Shown here: piece by piece, positions 56,120-64,000 of the stretch
Position numbering within the stretch: position 1 is the first letter of the stretch
Layout of the letters: every line of letters begins with the position of its first letter
DNA from: Halopiger aswanensis
Lineage (GTDB): Archaea > Halobacteriota > Halobacteria > Halobacteriales > Natrialbaceae
Assembly (NCBI RefSeq): GCF_003610195.1
Contig: NZ_RAPO01000003.1
Coordinates: 310,001-374,000, forward strand
DNA length: 64,000 bases
Reading direction: 5' to 3'
Position numbers and translations under genes: made by a program
Notes under the pieces: model-generated
Seen by the model: only the letters and a program-made list of their open reading frames with translations
Told to the model about the DNA's origin: nothing
Database searches by the model: none

Positions 56120-56518
56120 ACCGACGCCGGCCGAGTAGATTGTTCCACTAACACACAGTTATTCACGGATAGGGAGGAACGTGTGCAAGCACTAAACGAT
56201 AATCGTTTACAATATCGAACTAACAGCCGATAAAATGGGCGCTTCCGCTAATATACGAACACCTCGGAACAATATAAGGCCGTAAAATCACGGGTCGGCG
56301 TACCCGGATCTGACGTCCGTCCACGAGATGCCGTGTTCAATGCTACCAGTTACCTCGGCTCAAAATCGACGATCGAACTTGACCGGTCCGAGAGGGAACG
56401 CGACGGTCATCCCAGTGCTGGCTGAGAGACAGGGCTGCTGCTCGAGGTTGACGACGCGCGGAAAAGCAGCAGGGTAGAACGGGAACGGAAGGAACTCAGA
56501 CTCGAATCCGGCCCGCGG
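56120..56518. promoter_or_regulatory. nasA upstream region (no gene)
   Basis: A 399-bp stretch between nasA and the TatC gene. The first 170 bp are AT-rich and hold the 17-bp repeat described at 56193. The remaining 230 bp are GC-rich without a convincing ORF, RNA motif or repeat. It should carry the nasA promoter (reading leftwards) and the 3' end of the tatC transcript. Confidence 0.45.
56193..56209. promoter_or_regulatory. 17-bp palindrome TAAACGAT-A-ATCGTTTA, candidate nitrogen-control operator
   Basis: Perfect 8-bp arms (56193-56200 and 56202-56209) around one central A, 122-138 nt upstream of the nasA ATG. Its right arm with flank (AATCGTTTACA) recurs as AATCGTTGACA at 52302-52312 upstream of nasD in the same orientation. 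Such sharing suggests common control of the nitrate genes. No regulator gene lies next to it. Confidence 0.5.
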
Positions 56519-57589
56519 TCACTCAGTGCCGACCCATTTCAGGATCAACAGCGTCCCCTCGAACAGCGCGACCATGACGATCGCGACGAGGATCGGCGCC
56601 ATCCCCGAGGGGTCGAACGTGAACATGAACGAGAGTCCGAGGAACGCGGCCCAGAAGTACAGCCGCTTCTGGGCGAGCCACCGGCGGGTCGTCACGCCCA
56701 TCATGATCGCCAGCATGATGAACAGCGGAATCTGGAAGACGATCGCGAGGAAGCCGGTGAGCGTGATGATCAGGTCGAACGTATCGCCGAGCGCGTACGC
56801 GATGGCCGCGCTCCCCTCGGCGTAGTACGTGAAGTACTGGAAGAGGACGGGCAACACCAGTACGTAGGAAAAGACCATCCCGATACCCGCGAGGACGACG
56901 CTCGTCGGAACCGCCGCGAGGTAGTACTTGCGCTCGTGGGGGTACAGCCCCGGGCGCATGAACAGGTAACACTCGTAGACGAACGTCGGTAAGGCGACCA
57001 TGATCCCAAGCAGCGCCGAGAGCTTGATCCGAGTCAGCCACAGCTCCAACGGATGGTAGACGTGCGGCGGCGGCACTTCCTCGGCCGCAGCGGGGAAGAC
57101 GTCCGTCCAAATGTAACTGATCGCGTCGGACGCGAACAGCAGCCCGATCGCCGTCCCGGCCGTCCCGAACAGCAAGACGACCGCCAGCCGGAGGATCATC
57201 TCCTCGATGTGGTCGGCCAGCGGCATCTCCTCGTCGTCCGGCGGCGTCTCGAGCCCGCCCAGGTCCTCGTCGTCGGGATCGGGATACTCGGGGTCGGGGT
57301 AGGACTCGCCGGTACCGGCGCCGGATTCGGGGTTGACGACGCCCTCGCCGTCGGTTTCGACCGGCGGCGTCTCGTTCTCGTCGTCGTTCGTGGTCGCGGC
57401 GCTCGAGTTTGAGTCCGTGTCCGAATCCGAATCTGCGTCCGAATTCGCACTCGACTCCGAATCCGTGCCCTCGGACGGGGTCGACCCGCCGTCAGGGAGC
57501 AATCGCTCGTCGCGGCGTCTGCGAGTCCGAGCGCGGAAACCGGATGCGACGGAATCCGCGCTTCCGTCGGCTGCCGACTCGTCCGACAT
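56519..57589 (-). CDS. tatC: TatC-type protein translocase subunit (single TatC)
   Basis: A 356-residue protein: a long acidic, Ser/Asp-rich disordered region (about 1-120, with many SxDSD runs), then a single TatC domain. MPLADHIEEMILRLAVVLLFGTAG is helix 1, with further helices to the C-terminus (about 125-356, six in all). The conserved start of TatC, H-x-x-E-M-x-x-R-L, is present. Haloarchaea have two TatC proteins (TatCo and TatCt) encoded adjacently; this is the single one. It forms the receptor of the Tat pathway for twin-arginine substrates. Divergent from the double TatC gene, 172 bp apart. Confidence 0.93.
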   Translation of the reverse strand: MSDESAADGSADSVASGFRARTRRRRDERLLPDGGSTPSEGTDSESSANSDADSDSDTDSNSSAATTNDDENETPPVETDGEGVVNPESGAGTGESYPDPEYPDPDDEDLGGLETPPDDEEMPLADHIEEMILRLAVVLLFGTAGTAIGLLFASDAISYIWTDVFPAAAEEVPPPHVYHPLELWLTRIKLSALLGIMVALPTFVYECYLFMRPGLYPHERKYYLAAVPTSVVLAGIGMVFSYVLVLPVLFQYFTYYAEGSAAIAYALGDTFDLIITLTGFLAIVFQIPLFIMLAIMMGVTTRRWLAQKRLYFWAAFLGLSFMFTFDPSGMAPILVAIVMVALFEGTLLILKWVGTE

Positions 57590-57761
57590 CTATCGGGATA
57601 TAGATAGGCCGGCGGTTATAGGCCTTTTTCTTACGGCCACTTCCAGCGACCGCCGCAGACCGATCAGACCGACCCCGGTCAGCCGGCGAATTCCCGTCAA
57701 TCGGCGATTTCGACTCGAGGACTCGAAAGGTTGATAACCGGATGTCAGTTACCCACGGACA
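57590..57761. promoter_or_regulatory. Bidirectional promoter between the two tatC genes
   Basis: A 172-bp divergent region. For the leftward gene, CTATAACC (minus strand; 57613-57620) lies about 25 nt before its ATG at 57589. For the rightward gene, TTGATAACC (57731-57739) lies 23-31 nt before ATG 57762. Both spacings fit leaderless or short-leader transcripts. Confidence 0.45.
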
Positions 57762-60131
57762 ATGAGTTCTGCCGTCGACGAGGACACCGCCCGAGCGATC
57801 AATAGCGGGCGCGAAACCCTCGGCGCACTGCTCTCGAGCGCCCAAACGCACCTCCAGAAGGTGTTTATCGTCTTCGTTATCGGCTTCATCGGCTCCTTCT
57901 ACGCCCTGCGGGTCTTCATCTGGGATTTCCTCAAGGCGACGGCGAAGGCGGAGATGAGCCAGGAAATCGGCGAAGCGACCGATATCATCACCCGGACGCC
58001 GTTCGAGGTCATCCTCTTGCAGGCGAAGATCGGGATGCTCATCGGGGTCATCCTCGCCATTCCGGCGCTGCTGTACTTCTCTCGAGACGCGCTTCGTGAA
58101 CGCGGCGTCCAGTCGGTCGTCCCCGTCTCGAAGTGGTACGTCGCCGGCCTCGGCGCCATCTCGGTGACTCTGTTCTGCGTCGGTGTCAGCTACGCTTACG
58201 GCGTCTTCTTCCCCTTCGCCTTCGATTTCCTCGCGACGATTTCCTACGAAGCCGGCGTCAATCCCCACTGGGGAATCACCGAGTTCACGCAGTTTACCGT
58301 CCTGCTGACCCTCTCCTTTGGCCTCGCGGCGCAACTGCCGCTGGCGATGAGCGCCCTCGCGTACACCGAGATCGTCTCCTACGAAACCTTCCGCGACAAG
58401 TGGCGCCACGCGATCGTCGCGATCACGGTCTTCGGCGCGATGTTCTCGCCGCCGGACCCGTTCACGCTGGTCATGTGGGCGCTGCCGCTGTTTGCCCTCT
58501 ACGTCTTCAGCCTCGGCCTCTCGAAGGTCGTCACCAACATCCGCCGTCGCGGCGCGGCCGAACTCGACACCGGCGTCGGCCTCGTCAAGCGGCGCGTACT
58601 CCAGTTCGTCGGCGCGTTGGCAGTCGTCACCGTCGGCACGACTATCTTCCTCAACCAGGACGGACTCGACCGAACCGAAGCGGCGCTGTTCCCCCTGCTG
58701 CCGTCTAGATTCCGCCCCGACGGCTCGCTCACGCTCGGCTCCGGCCTCGAGTCGCTCTCGGCTGAGTACGGCCTGCTCGGCGACGCCGTCGCCGGACTGG
58801 TCATCGCGGCCGTCGTCGGACTCATCGTCCTCATCGGCTACACGATAAAGGTCCTGCAGTCGCCGGTCTACCCCCGAGAGGACGACATCCGAACCGCGGA
58901 CGACCCGGACGAAGTCGACTTCGAGACGCTCGCGGCCGAGGACATCGCGGAGGTTCCGGCGCAGGTGTTCCTCTCGATGGAGGAAGAGGAAGCCCTCGAG
59001 TACTCCCGGCAGGCGATGTACGACGACAACCGGGACAAAGCCGAGGCGATTCTCAACCGGTTCGATACGCTGCAGGCACAGGCAGACGAGGAGGGCGGCA
59101 GCGACTCGAGCGACGGCGCGGCGGCCAACAGACCCGCTGCCGCCGGCGGCGGCGCCGGCGAGGACGAAGAGGAAAGCGTCGTCGCGAGCACCGCCGCGGG
59201 GATGCTCGATCCCTTCACCGAGGACGAAACGACCGAGGACGACATCGGCGGCTACGCCTACGACCTCGCCTTTATCGTCGACAGCCTCACCTCGAAGACG
59301 ATCTACATCGTCGGCGTCTTCATGGCCGTCCTCGGCGGGACCTTCCTCGCGCTGTACCAGGGCGGCTTCGGCATCATCCTCGCGCAGTTCGTCGATCGGG
59401 TGCCCGACGAGGTGCTCGCGGAAGTCGCCGACGGGGAAGAAGCCTATCTGGGCGGCGAGATGACGACCCAGGCGACGATACAACTGCTCCAGGACCTCGG
59501 CTTAGTCGTCGCGCTCGAGCCCGTCGAGGTGCTGATCTTCATGGTGAAGGTGAGTACGATCCTCGGATTCGTCTCCGTGTTGCCGCTGATCTGCTACTGG
59601 GGCTGGCCGGCGGCCAAGGAACGCGGGCTCGTCACCGGCGACTCCCGGATCTTCCTCGTCTGGGGCCTCGCGCTGTTTGCCGGCTTCGGACTCGGGGTCT
59701 TCCTCGGGTTCTACTGGATCGCGCCGGCCGTGATCTCCTACCTGATCACCGACGCGCTGGCCAACGGGATGGAGGTCTCCTACCGGATCAACAGCTTCTC
59801 CTGGCTCGTGATCTACACGACGCTGGGCGTCGGCTTCCTCTTTAACGTCATCGTCACGATGGCGCTGTTCCACATCGGCGGCATCGTCAGCTACCGGACG
59901 ATGCTCGAGCGCTGGCGGCCGGCCGTCGTCGGGGTCTTCGCGGTGGCTGCCTTCGCCAGCCCGAAGGGCATTCTGACGATGCTGCTGCTGGCGATCCCGA
60001 TCGCACTGACTTACCTGCTCGGGCTGGCCGTCCTCTACGTGCTCACCGCGGGCGGTCGGCTCTTCGGGGGCGGTCGCGGCGGCACGCCGGCCGAGCCGGA
60101 CGCCGACGCAGAGGGCGCCGTCGCCGAATAA
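57762..60131 (+). CDS. tatCt: Double TatC fusion (TatCt type) protein translocase subunit
   Basis: A 789-residue fusion of two TatC domains. TatC-1 covers about 20-290 (six helices after TLGALLSSAQTHLQKVF); TatC-2 covers about 495-770 (AYDLAFIVDSLTSKTIYIVG, WGWPAAKERGLVTGDSR). An extra pair of helices near 280-300 and 345-370 follows TatC-1, and an acidic disordered linker (about 420-490) joins the halves. Twin TatC fusions of this length are specific to haloarchaea, where TatCt is essential in Haloferax. It is expected to export the Tat substrates of this window. Confidence 0.94.
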   Translation: MSSAVDEDTARAINSGRETLGALLSSAQTHLQKVFIVFVIGFIGSFYALRVFIWDFLKATAKAEMSQEIGEATDIITRTPFEVILLQAKIGMLIGVILAIPALLYFSRDALRERGVQSVVPVSKWYVAGLGAISVTLFCVGVSYAYGVFFPFAFDFLATISYEAGVNPHWGITEFTQFTVLLTLSFGLAAQLPLAMSALAYTEIVSYETFRDKWRHAIVAITVFGAMFSPPDPFTLVMWALPLFALYVFSLGLSKVVTNIRRRGAAELDTGVGLVKRRVLQFVGALAVVTVGTTIFLNQDGLDRTEAALFPLLPSRFRPDGSLTLGSGLESLSAEYGLLGDAVAGLVIAAVVGLIVLIGYTIKVLQSPVYPREDDIRTADDPDEVDFETLAAEDIAEVPAQVFLSMEEEEALEYSRQAMYDDNRDKAEAILNRFDTLQAQADEEGGSDSSDGAAANRPAAAGGGAGEDEEESVVASTAAGMLDPFTEDETTEDDIGGYAYDLAFIVDSLTSKTIYIVGVFMAVLGGTFLALYQGGFGIILAQFVDRVPDEVLAEVADGEEAYLGGEMTTQATIQLLQDLGLVVALEPVEVLIFMVKVSTILGFVSVLPLICYWGWPAAKERGLVTGDSRIFLVWGLALFAGFGLGVFLGFYWIAPAVISYLITDALANGMEVSYRINSFSWLVIYTTLGVGFLFNVIVTMALFHIGGIVSYRTMLERWRPAVVGVFAVAAFASPKGILTMLLLAIPIALTYLLGLAVLYVLTAGGRLFGGGRGGTPAEPDADAEGAVAE

Positions 60132-60206
60132 CGTCGGTCGATCAGTTCCGCTCGTCGGTAGAATCCGTCCGGTGGCTTTTCCTGTCAACATGTTGTATCG
60201 ACGCTG

Positions 60207-60719
60207 GTGGAATCCCTATCTGATCCCGAACGTCTGCGCGACCGCGACGACGTGAGGGCTCTTGAAGAGACCCGGGTCGTCCCACAATCAGAGTTCGAGA
60301 GTGTCGTCGGAACCGTCGACAGTCACGTCGCGGTCGGCATCACCGACGACGACGGTGCGGTGCTCCTCGAGAACGACGGCACCCACGGCTGGACTCTCCC
60401 GGCCTTCGTCGTCGACGCCGACGAAGACTGGGCCGAAACTGCCCGTCGCGGAATCGACCGGCTGACCGACGGTCCCGTCGAACTCGCGGCGCCGGAACTC
60501 GTCCGTCGCGTCGAGTTCCGTCCGGGCGGGCAGGACCGAGGGGGCGCGGAACCGGAACTTCGCCTCCGCATGTACAACGTCGTCGTTCGCGCGGCGGCAG
60601 CCGATCAGGACCCCGTGACGATCGATCGCAGCCCAGAACGGGGCCTCGAGTGGTTCGGCAAAATACCAGACGAGCAAGACGGGGCGGTCGCGGACGACAT
60701 TCGACTGTTTCTCGAGTGA
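60207..60719 (+). CDS. Degenerate NUDIX-fold protein
   Basis: A 170-residue protein. The strands VGTVDSHVAVGITDDDGAVLLEND and WTLPAFVVDADEDWAETARRGIDRL match the first half of a NUDIX domain. The catalytic NUDIX box G-x5-E-x7-R-E-U-x-E-E-x-G-U is not present (after GID-RLTDGPVELAAPELV the acidic cluster is missing). A pyrophosphatase activity is therefore doubtful. GTG 60207 is used as start because no ATG exists in frame before the conserved region; the GTG at about 60252 is an alternative. It lies 75 nt after the double tatC. Confidence 0.72.
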   Translation: MESLSDPERLRDRDDVRALEETRVVPQSEFESVVGTVDSHVAVGITDDDGAVLLENDGTHGWTLPAFVVDADEDWAETARRGIDRLTDGPVELAAPELVRRVEFRPGGQDRGGAEPELRLRMYNVVVRAAAADQDPVTIDRSPERGLEWFGKIPDEQDGAVADDIRLFLE

Positions 60720-60808
60720 CCCCGACACGGGCAGCGGGTCTCACATCCCGCTGTCGAAGCGCGTCTCCCACGGCTTAAGGGGACCCCCTGCAAACCGTAC
60801 GCATACTG

Positions 60809-60985
60809 ATGCCAAAGATCAGCGTCGAAATTCCCCAAGAACTGCTCGACGATCTGGACGACCACGTCGGCGACGACGGGAAATTCGTTAACCGCAGCGA
60901 CGCGATCCGCGCCTCGATCCGGAAGACGCTCGATATTATGGACGAGATCGACGAGCGCCACGACCGGCTCGAGACGGAGGAATAG
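60809..60985 (+). CDS. CopG-type ribbon-helix-helix regulator
   Basis: A 58-residue DNA-binding protein: MPKISVEIPQELLDDLDDHV provides the ribbon strand and helix A; FVNRSDAIRASIRKTLD provides the N-x-S-x-A-I-R helix B of the RHH fold. The C-terminal acidic helix (MDEIDERHDRLETEE) may mediate dimer or tetramer contacts. It binds as a dimer in the major groove. Its ATG at 60809 precedes a stop at 60985, and the short length has made it easy to miss. The same-strand NUDIX-like gene ends 89 nt upstream. A target site is not obvious. Confidence 0.82.
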   Translation: MPKISVEIPQELLDDLDDHVGDDGKFVNRSDAIRASIRKTLDIMDEIDERHDRLETEE

Positions 60986-61002
60986 AAACGAACCGCGTTC
61001 CG

Positions 61003-61785
61003 TTAATCCCGATCGATCCGCTGGGCGAACCCGAAGTTCGGTTTGACGTCGTCGACCCGCACCTCGACCGTCTCCCCTTCCTCCGTCGCGGGGACGAACA
61101 GCCGGTAGCCCTCGACGGAAGCGATGCCGTCGCCCTCGTTGCCGACGTCTTCGATCTCGACCTCGAGTTCGTCGCCCGGTCGGACGGGCGCGGTGAGCCG
61201 GCCTTTCGCGATGAAGTACACCTCCGAGGATTCGTCCCGGGAGGCCTTCGGACTGGTCGCGCGGACGTACTGGAACTCCTCCTCGACGTCGGCCCGGAAA
61301 TCGTCGACGTCGGGGCCCTCGAACACCTTCACGACGAAGTCGCCGCCGGTGTCGAGCAACTCGAGGGCGGTCTCGAAGGCCTGCCGGGCGAGGTGCAGCG
61401 AGCGGGCCTGATCGAGCGAGTACTCGCCGGACATGTTGGGCGCCATGTCCGAGACGACGGCGTCGACCTTCCCGTCCGCGGCGTCGATGACGCGGTCTCG
61501 CGTGCGCTCCTCGGTCATGTCGCCGCGGATCGTCTCGATGCGGTCGTCGATATCGTCGTCGAACGACTTGATCCGCTGGAGGTCGACGCCGACGACCCGG
61601 CCTTCGGGGCCGACTTTCTCGGCGGCGACCTGCAGCCAGCCGCCGGGGGCCGCACCGAGGTCGACGACCGCGTCGCCGCGGTCGATGACGTTCTCGAGGT
61701 CGTCGAGTTGTTTGAGCTTGTAGGCCGCCCGGCTCCGGTAGCCTTCCTGTTTCGACTTGTTGTAGTAGTGGTCGCGTCCTGTCAT
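61003..61785 (-). CDS. rlmE: 23S rRNA 2'-O-methyltransferase RlmE (FtsJ) with TRAM domain
   Basis: A 260-residue SAM-dependent methyltransferase. An FtsJ core (1-190) has the SAM motif VVDLGAAPGGWLQVAAE (about 40-56). The K-D-K-E tetrad is Lys23, Asp113 (SDMAPN), Lys153 (VVKVFEG) and Glu188. The C-terminal TRAM domain (about 195-258) is typical of archaeal homologues and binds RNA. It 2'-O-methylates U in 23S rRNA, aiding ribosome assembly. It is convergent with the RHH gene (17 bp apart). Confidence 0.94.
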   Translation of the reverse strand: MTGRDHYYNKSKQEGYRSRAAYKLKQLDDLENVIDRGDAVVDLGAAPGGWLQVAAEKVGPEGRVVGVDLQRIKSFDDDIDDRIETIRGDMTEERTRDRVIDAADGKVDAVVSDMAPNMSGEYSLDQARSLHLARQAFETALELLDTGGDFVVKVFEGPDVDDFRADVEEEFQYVRATSPKASRDESSEVYFIAKGRLTAPVRPGDELEVEIEDVGNEGDGIASVEGYRLFVPATEEGETVEVRVDDVKPNFGFAQRIDRD

Positions 61786-61998
61786 AGTCGGGTTCGGATC
61801 CGCGCCCCTCGAGGCGGTCGAGCCGGAGTCGGCCGACGGATCGAGGGGGCGATCGTATTCGTCGATCGGTACGGGCTAGACGCGGAAAGACTTGCTGAAA
61901 CGGCCTCGCGGATCGAACCGGCGGGTACGACGGCTACGAAGCCGGACGCGGCAGCTTCGTGCACACCGCTTACGGGCGGCGACCGCGACCGGTCGACC

Positions 61999-62244
61999 AT
62001 GGAAACGCCACCCGAACTGGAAGCCGCGGCGGGACGGAAGGAGGGCGCGAAGATCACCAAGCGCGAGTACGAGGACGAGCAGGTCGTCGCCGTCGATTTC
62101 GGACCCAGCAGCGGGAAGCCGACGCTCGACGTGACCGGAACCACGGCGATCGTCGTCGTTGGAGACGACCAGTTCGAGTTCGATATTCCGTCCGACGCGA
62201 CGGACGTGACGGTTAACGACGGGATTCTGACGATCCGCGGCTGA
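61999..62244 (+). CDS. Small haloarchaeal protein with Hsp20-like strand pattern
   Basis: An 81-residue protein. The first helix-rich part (PELEAAAGRKEGAKITKREYEDEQ) is followed by beta strands (VVAVDFGPSSGKPTLDVTG, TAIVVVGDDQFEFDIPSDA, TVNDGILTIRG). The closing VNDGILTIRG is like the end of Hsp20/alpha-crystallin folds, so a small heat-shock-like beta domain is possible. No Cys or catalytic motif. It lies 18 bp before the convergent UDG gene. ATG 61999 is a normal context start. Confidence 0.72.
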   Translation: METPPELEAAAGRKEGAKITKREYEDEQVVAVDFGPSSGKPTLDVTGTTAIVVVGDDQFEFDIPSDATDVTVNDGILTIRG

Positions 62245-62262
62245 CGCGAGCGAATCGCCTGC

Positions 62263-62940
62263 TTACGCCTTCTCGAGCGCCGCCTCGAGATCCGACTCGA
62301 TCGCGTCGACTTTACTCCGATCGTACAGCGCTGCGGCGGGGTGAAACGACGGGATGACGAGCCGCCCGTCCCGCTCTCGCGGCTCGTCACCGTCGTCTCG
62401 CGGCTTCGCCGCTCGACTGTCCGCGGAACTCTGTTCCGCGCTACTCGAGGAGTCCGAGGTGCGTGGTACCTCGCGCTCGAACTCCCGTCCGTGCAGATCC
62501 GTGATCGTCTCGTCGGTATCTAGAATCTCGGCGGTCGCGAAACTTCCCATCGGGACGAGCACCGTCGGATCGACGCGCTCGATTTCCGCCTCGAGAACCG
62601 GCCACCAGGCCTCGATCTCGTCGACGTGGGGGTCGCGGTTCTCCGGCGGCCGGACCTTGACCAGGTTCGTGATGTAGCAGTCGCGGCGATCGTAGCCGAT
62701 CGACTCGAGGGCGCGATCGAGCTGTTTGCCGGCCTGGCCGACGAACGGCTCGCCCTGCGTGACCTCCTGCCCGCCGGGGGCTTCGCCGACGAGCATGACG
62801 TCCGCCGAGAGCGGGCCGACGCCGGGGACGAACTGGTCGGGATCGTAGTGTTCGTCCGGGACGGCCTCGAGGACGTCGGCGAACTCCGTTTCGAACGCCC
62901 AGTCGGTCGCCTCGTCGGCGGTAGCGTCGCCGTCGCTCAT
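62263..62940 (-). CDS. Uracil-DNA glycosylase (family 4-like), no Fe-S ligands visible
   Basis: A 225-residue uracil-DNA glycosylase of the family 4 type. Motif 1 is [20 protein letters not shown] (52-71), then [13 protein letters not shown] (92-104) and motif 3 PSFHPAAAL (His200). The four cysteines that bind [4Fe-4S] in canonical family 4 enzymes are not present; only Cys88 remains. An Asp/Ser-rich insertion (about 159-191) precedes motif 3. It removes uracil from DNA in base excision repair. ATG 62940 is used; an in-frame ATG at 63006 adds a basic segment. Divergent from uspA. Confidence 0.88.
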   Translation of the reverse strand: MSDGDATADEATDWAFETEFADVLEAVPDEHYDPDQFVPGVGPLSADVMLVGEAPGGQEVTQGEPFVGQAGKQLDRALESIGYDRRDCYITNLVKVRPPENRDPHVDEIEAWWPVLEAEIERVDPTVLVPMGSFATAEILDTDETITDLHGREFEREVPRTSDSSSSAEQSSADSRAAKPRDDGDEPRERDGRLVIPSFHPAAALYDRSKVDAIESDLEAALEKA

Positions 62941-63086
62941 GCACTGCGCTACAGCAGCCGCGGCAAACACCGTTTCCTTGCGTACGCACCGGGGACGGCG
63001 ATTCACACCAGTCCCTGTGGCAATTCGGACGACGCGTGCCGCAATCGCGAGCGGACCCTTTTGTCGCCAGCCGTCGAACGGCGGGT

Positions 63087-63521
63087 ATGGCCACGCACGT
63101 CCTCGTTCCGGTCGACGATTCGGATCCGTCCGACGCCGCCCTCGAGTTCGCGCTCGAGGACCAGCCCGACGCGACGATCACGGCGCTGCACGTCGTCGAT
63201 CCGGCCGACCTACCGGGCTCGCCCACGCTCGAGGCGGAAACCGACGAGGAGTACGACGAGTTCCGACTCCAGCAACGGGAATTTTCGGAGGAGATCTTCG
63301 ACGACGCACGGAAGGTGGCCGCCGAACACGGCGCGTCGATCGAGACGGATCAGGTCGTCGGCTCCGTCGCCGACGCAGTCATCGAGTACGCCGACGAGCA
63401 CGCCGTCGATCGAATCGTGATCGGCAGCCACGGCCGGACGGGTGCGAGTAGAGTTCTGTTGGGGAGCGTCGCGGAAACCGTCGCGCGGCGCGCGCCGGTG
63501 CCGGTGACGATCGTCCGCTGA
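63087..63521 (+). CDS. Universal stress protein (UspA family)
   Basis: A 144-residue UspA protein with Rossmann-like fold: HVLVPVDDSDPSDAALEFAL, ITALHVVDP, and an ATP-binding type G-x2-G-x9-G-S signature (GSHGRTGASRVLLGSVAET) near the C-terminus. Homodimeric ATP-binding members are common in stress response. ATG 63087 (MATHVLVPVD) matches the family. It is the rightward half of the divergent pair with the UDG gene. Confidence 0.92.
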   Translation: MATHVLVPVDDSDPSDAALEFALEDQPDATITALHVVDPADLPGSPTLEAETDEEYDEFRLQQREFSEEIFDDARKVAAEHGASIETDQVVGSVADAVIEYADEHAVDRIVIGSHGRTGASRVLLGSVAETVARRAPVPVTIVR

Positions 63522-63621
63522 CGCCGAGTTCTGCCCGCGAGACGGAACCTCGCGCTCGAGCCGACCGAGAGCGTGCGCATTCAGGGGCGATCGTTAGGCT
63601 CGCGGCGGCCGCAGTACCGGT

Positions 63622-63891
63622 ATGGCCGACACACCATCCGTAAACAAGGTCGAGACCGAGGACGACTACATCCACGTCCGGTTTCGCGATCCGGACGAGT
63701 ACGACGAGATCCGGACGCCCGACTGGGCGGAGGACCCTGCGGAGTCGGTCTCGGAGGGGAGCGAGGTCCGCACCGGAAAGGTCGAGGGCGAGGACGATTG
63801 GGAGGTAACCAGCGTCCTCATCGAGAAGCACGTCGGCGAGGACAAAGCCGAGGAGCAGGCCGAGCAGATCGTCGAGAAGATCGAATCCTAA
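63622..63891 (+). CDS. Small conserved haloarchaeal protein
   Basis: An 89-residue acidic protein: strands VNKVETEDDYIHVRFRDP and SEVRTGKVEGEDDWEVTSVLIEK, then a C-terminal helix DKAEEQAEQIVEKIES. No motif. Very similar short proteins with YIHVR-x-R-x-P are widespread in haloarchaea and unnamed. The 109 bp to the window end hold no visible gene. Confidence 0.75.
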   Translation: MADTPSVNKVETEDDYIHVRFRDPDEYDEIRTPDWAEDPAESVSEGSEVRTGKVEGEDDWEVTSVLIEKHVGEDKAEEQAEQIVEKIES

Positions 63892-64000
63892 CGCGAACTC
63901 GCCGCTCGAGTGCGTGATTCGCGGTCGACGACTCGAGCGACGACGGCTTCCGGGCGACCCGCCGTTTCGAAACCCGGGCCAGCAGTTTTCCCGTCGAACG

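Overview
The window is a chromosomal segment of an extremely halophilic archaeon (class Halobacteria). The proteins are strongly acidic (Asp/Glu-rich) and GC is high with GC-rich third positions. Many genes sit directly behind TATA-like boxes with almost no leader. Typical haloarchaeal families occur throughout: a twin TatC translocase, Orc1/Cdc6, Tat lipoproteins, an aIF1-like protein, RlmE with TRAM, DUF2267, DUF892 and a MEDS kinase. A Natrialbales-type host (Natrinema/Haloterrigena-like) is my inference. No rRNA, tRNA, CRISPR array, insertion sequence or integrase was recognised.

Layout. 0-7 kb: a selenium-binding protein/methanethiol oxidase followed by a [2Fe-2S] ferredoxin, a five-PAS histidine kinase, NAD-dependent DNA ligase LigA and a small zinc-ribbon membrane protein. 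7-15 kb: Get3/ArsA-type ATPase, a two-gene ABC-2 exporter, UvrC, a Tat-exported DUF192 lipoprotein, an aIF1/SUI1-like protein and a GNAT acetyltransferase. 15-20.4 kb: a visibly lower-GC block of envelope genes (Yip1-like membrane protein, PH-like membrane protein, Tat lipoprotein, 797-residue PKD surface protein). 20-28 kb: a ten-TM-type metal exporter behind a DtxR-like operator, a lipoprotein, UvrB, a DUF4397 Tat protein, two DUF2267 proteins and an Orc1/Cdc6 protein.

28-42 kb: formamidase, a divergent group II chaperonin, an oxidoreductase, a HhH-MutS-like ATPase divergent from a tandem SagB-type nitroreductase, a DUF368 lipid-phosphate transporter, GATase, MOSC protein and two DUF892 proteins. 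42-50 kb: cupin, divergent GCS2 protein, MEDS histidine kinase, ThuA plus a Gfo/Idh/MocA dehydrogenase, and an orphan LarE. 50-56 kb: assimilatory nitrate pathway (nitrate reductase, NarK-type transporter, ferredoxin-type nitrite reductase). 56-64 kb: divergent TatC genes (one a double TatC), NUDIX-like protein, RHH regulator, RlmE, uracil-DNA glycosylase and UspA.

Themes: DNA repair is unusually dense (LigA, UvrB, UvrC, UDG, MutS-like). Nitrogen acquisition is represented by the nas genes and formamidase, with a shared candidate regulatory sequence upstream of nasA and nasD. The Tat translocase lies in the same window as several clear Tat substrates. The most interesting unexplained items are the low-GC envelope cluster with its inverted-repeat promoter, the metal-exporter operator, the methanethiol oxidase/ferredoxin pair, the divergent chaperonin and the SagB-like tandem protein without any RiPP partner.
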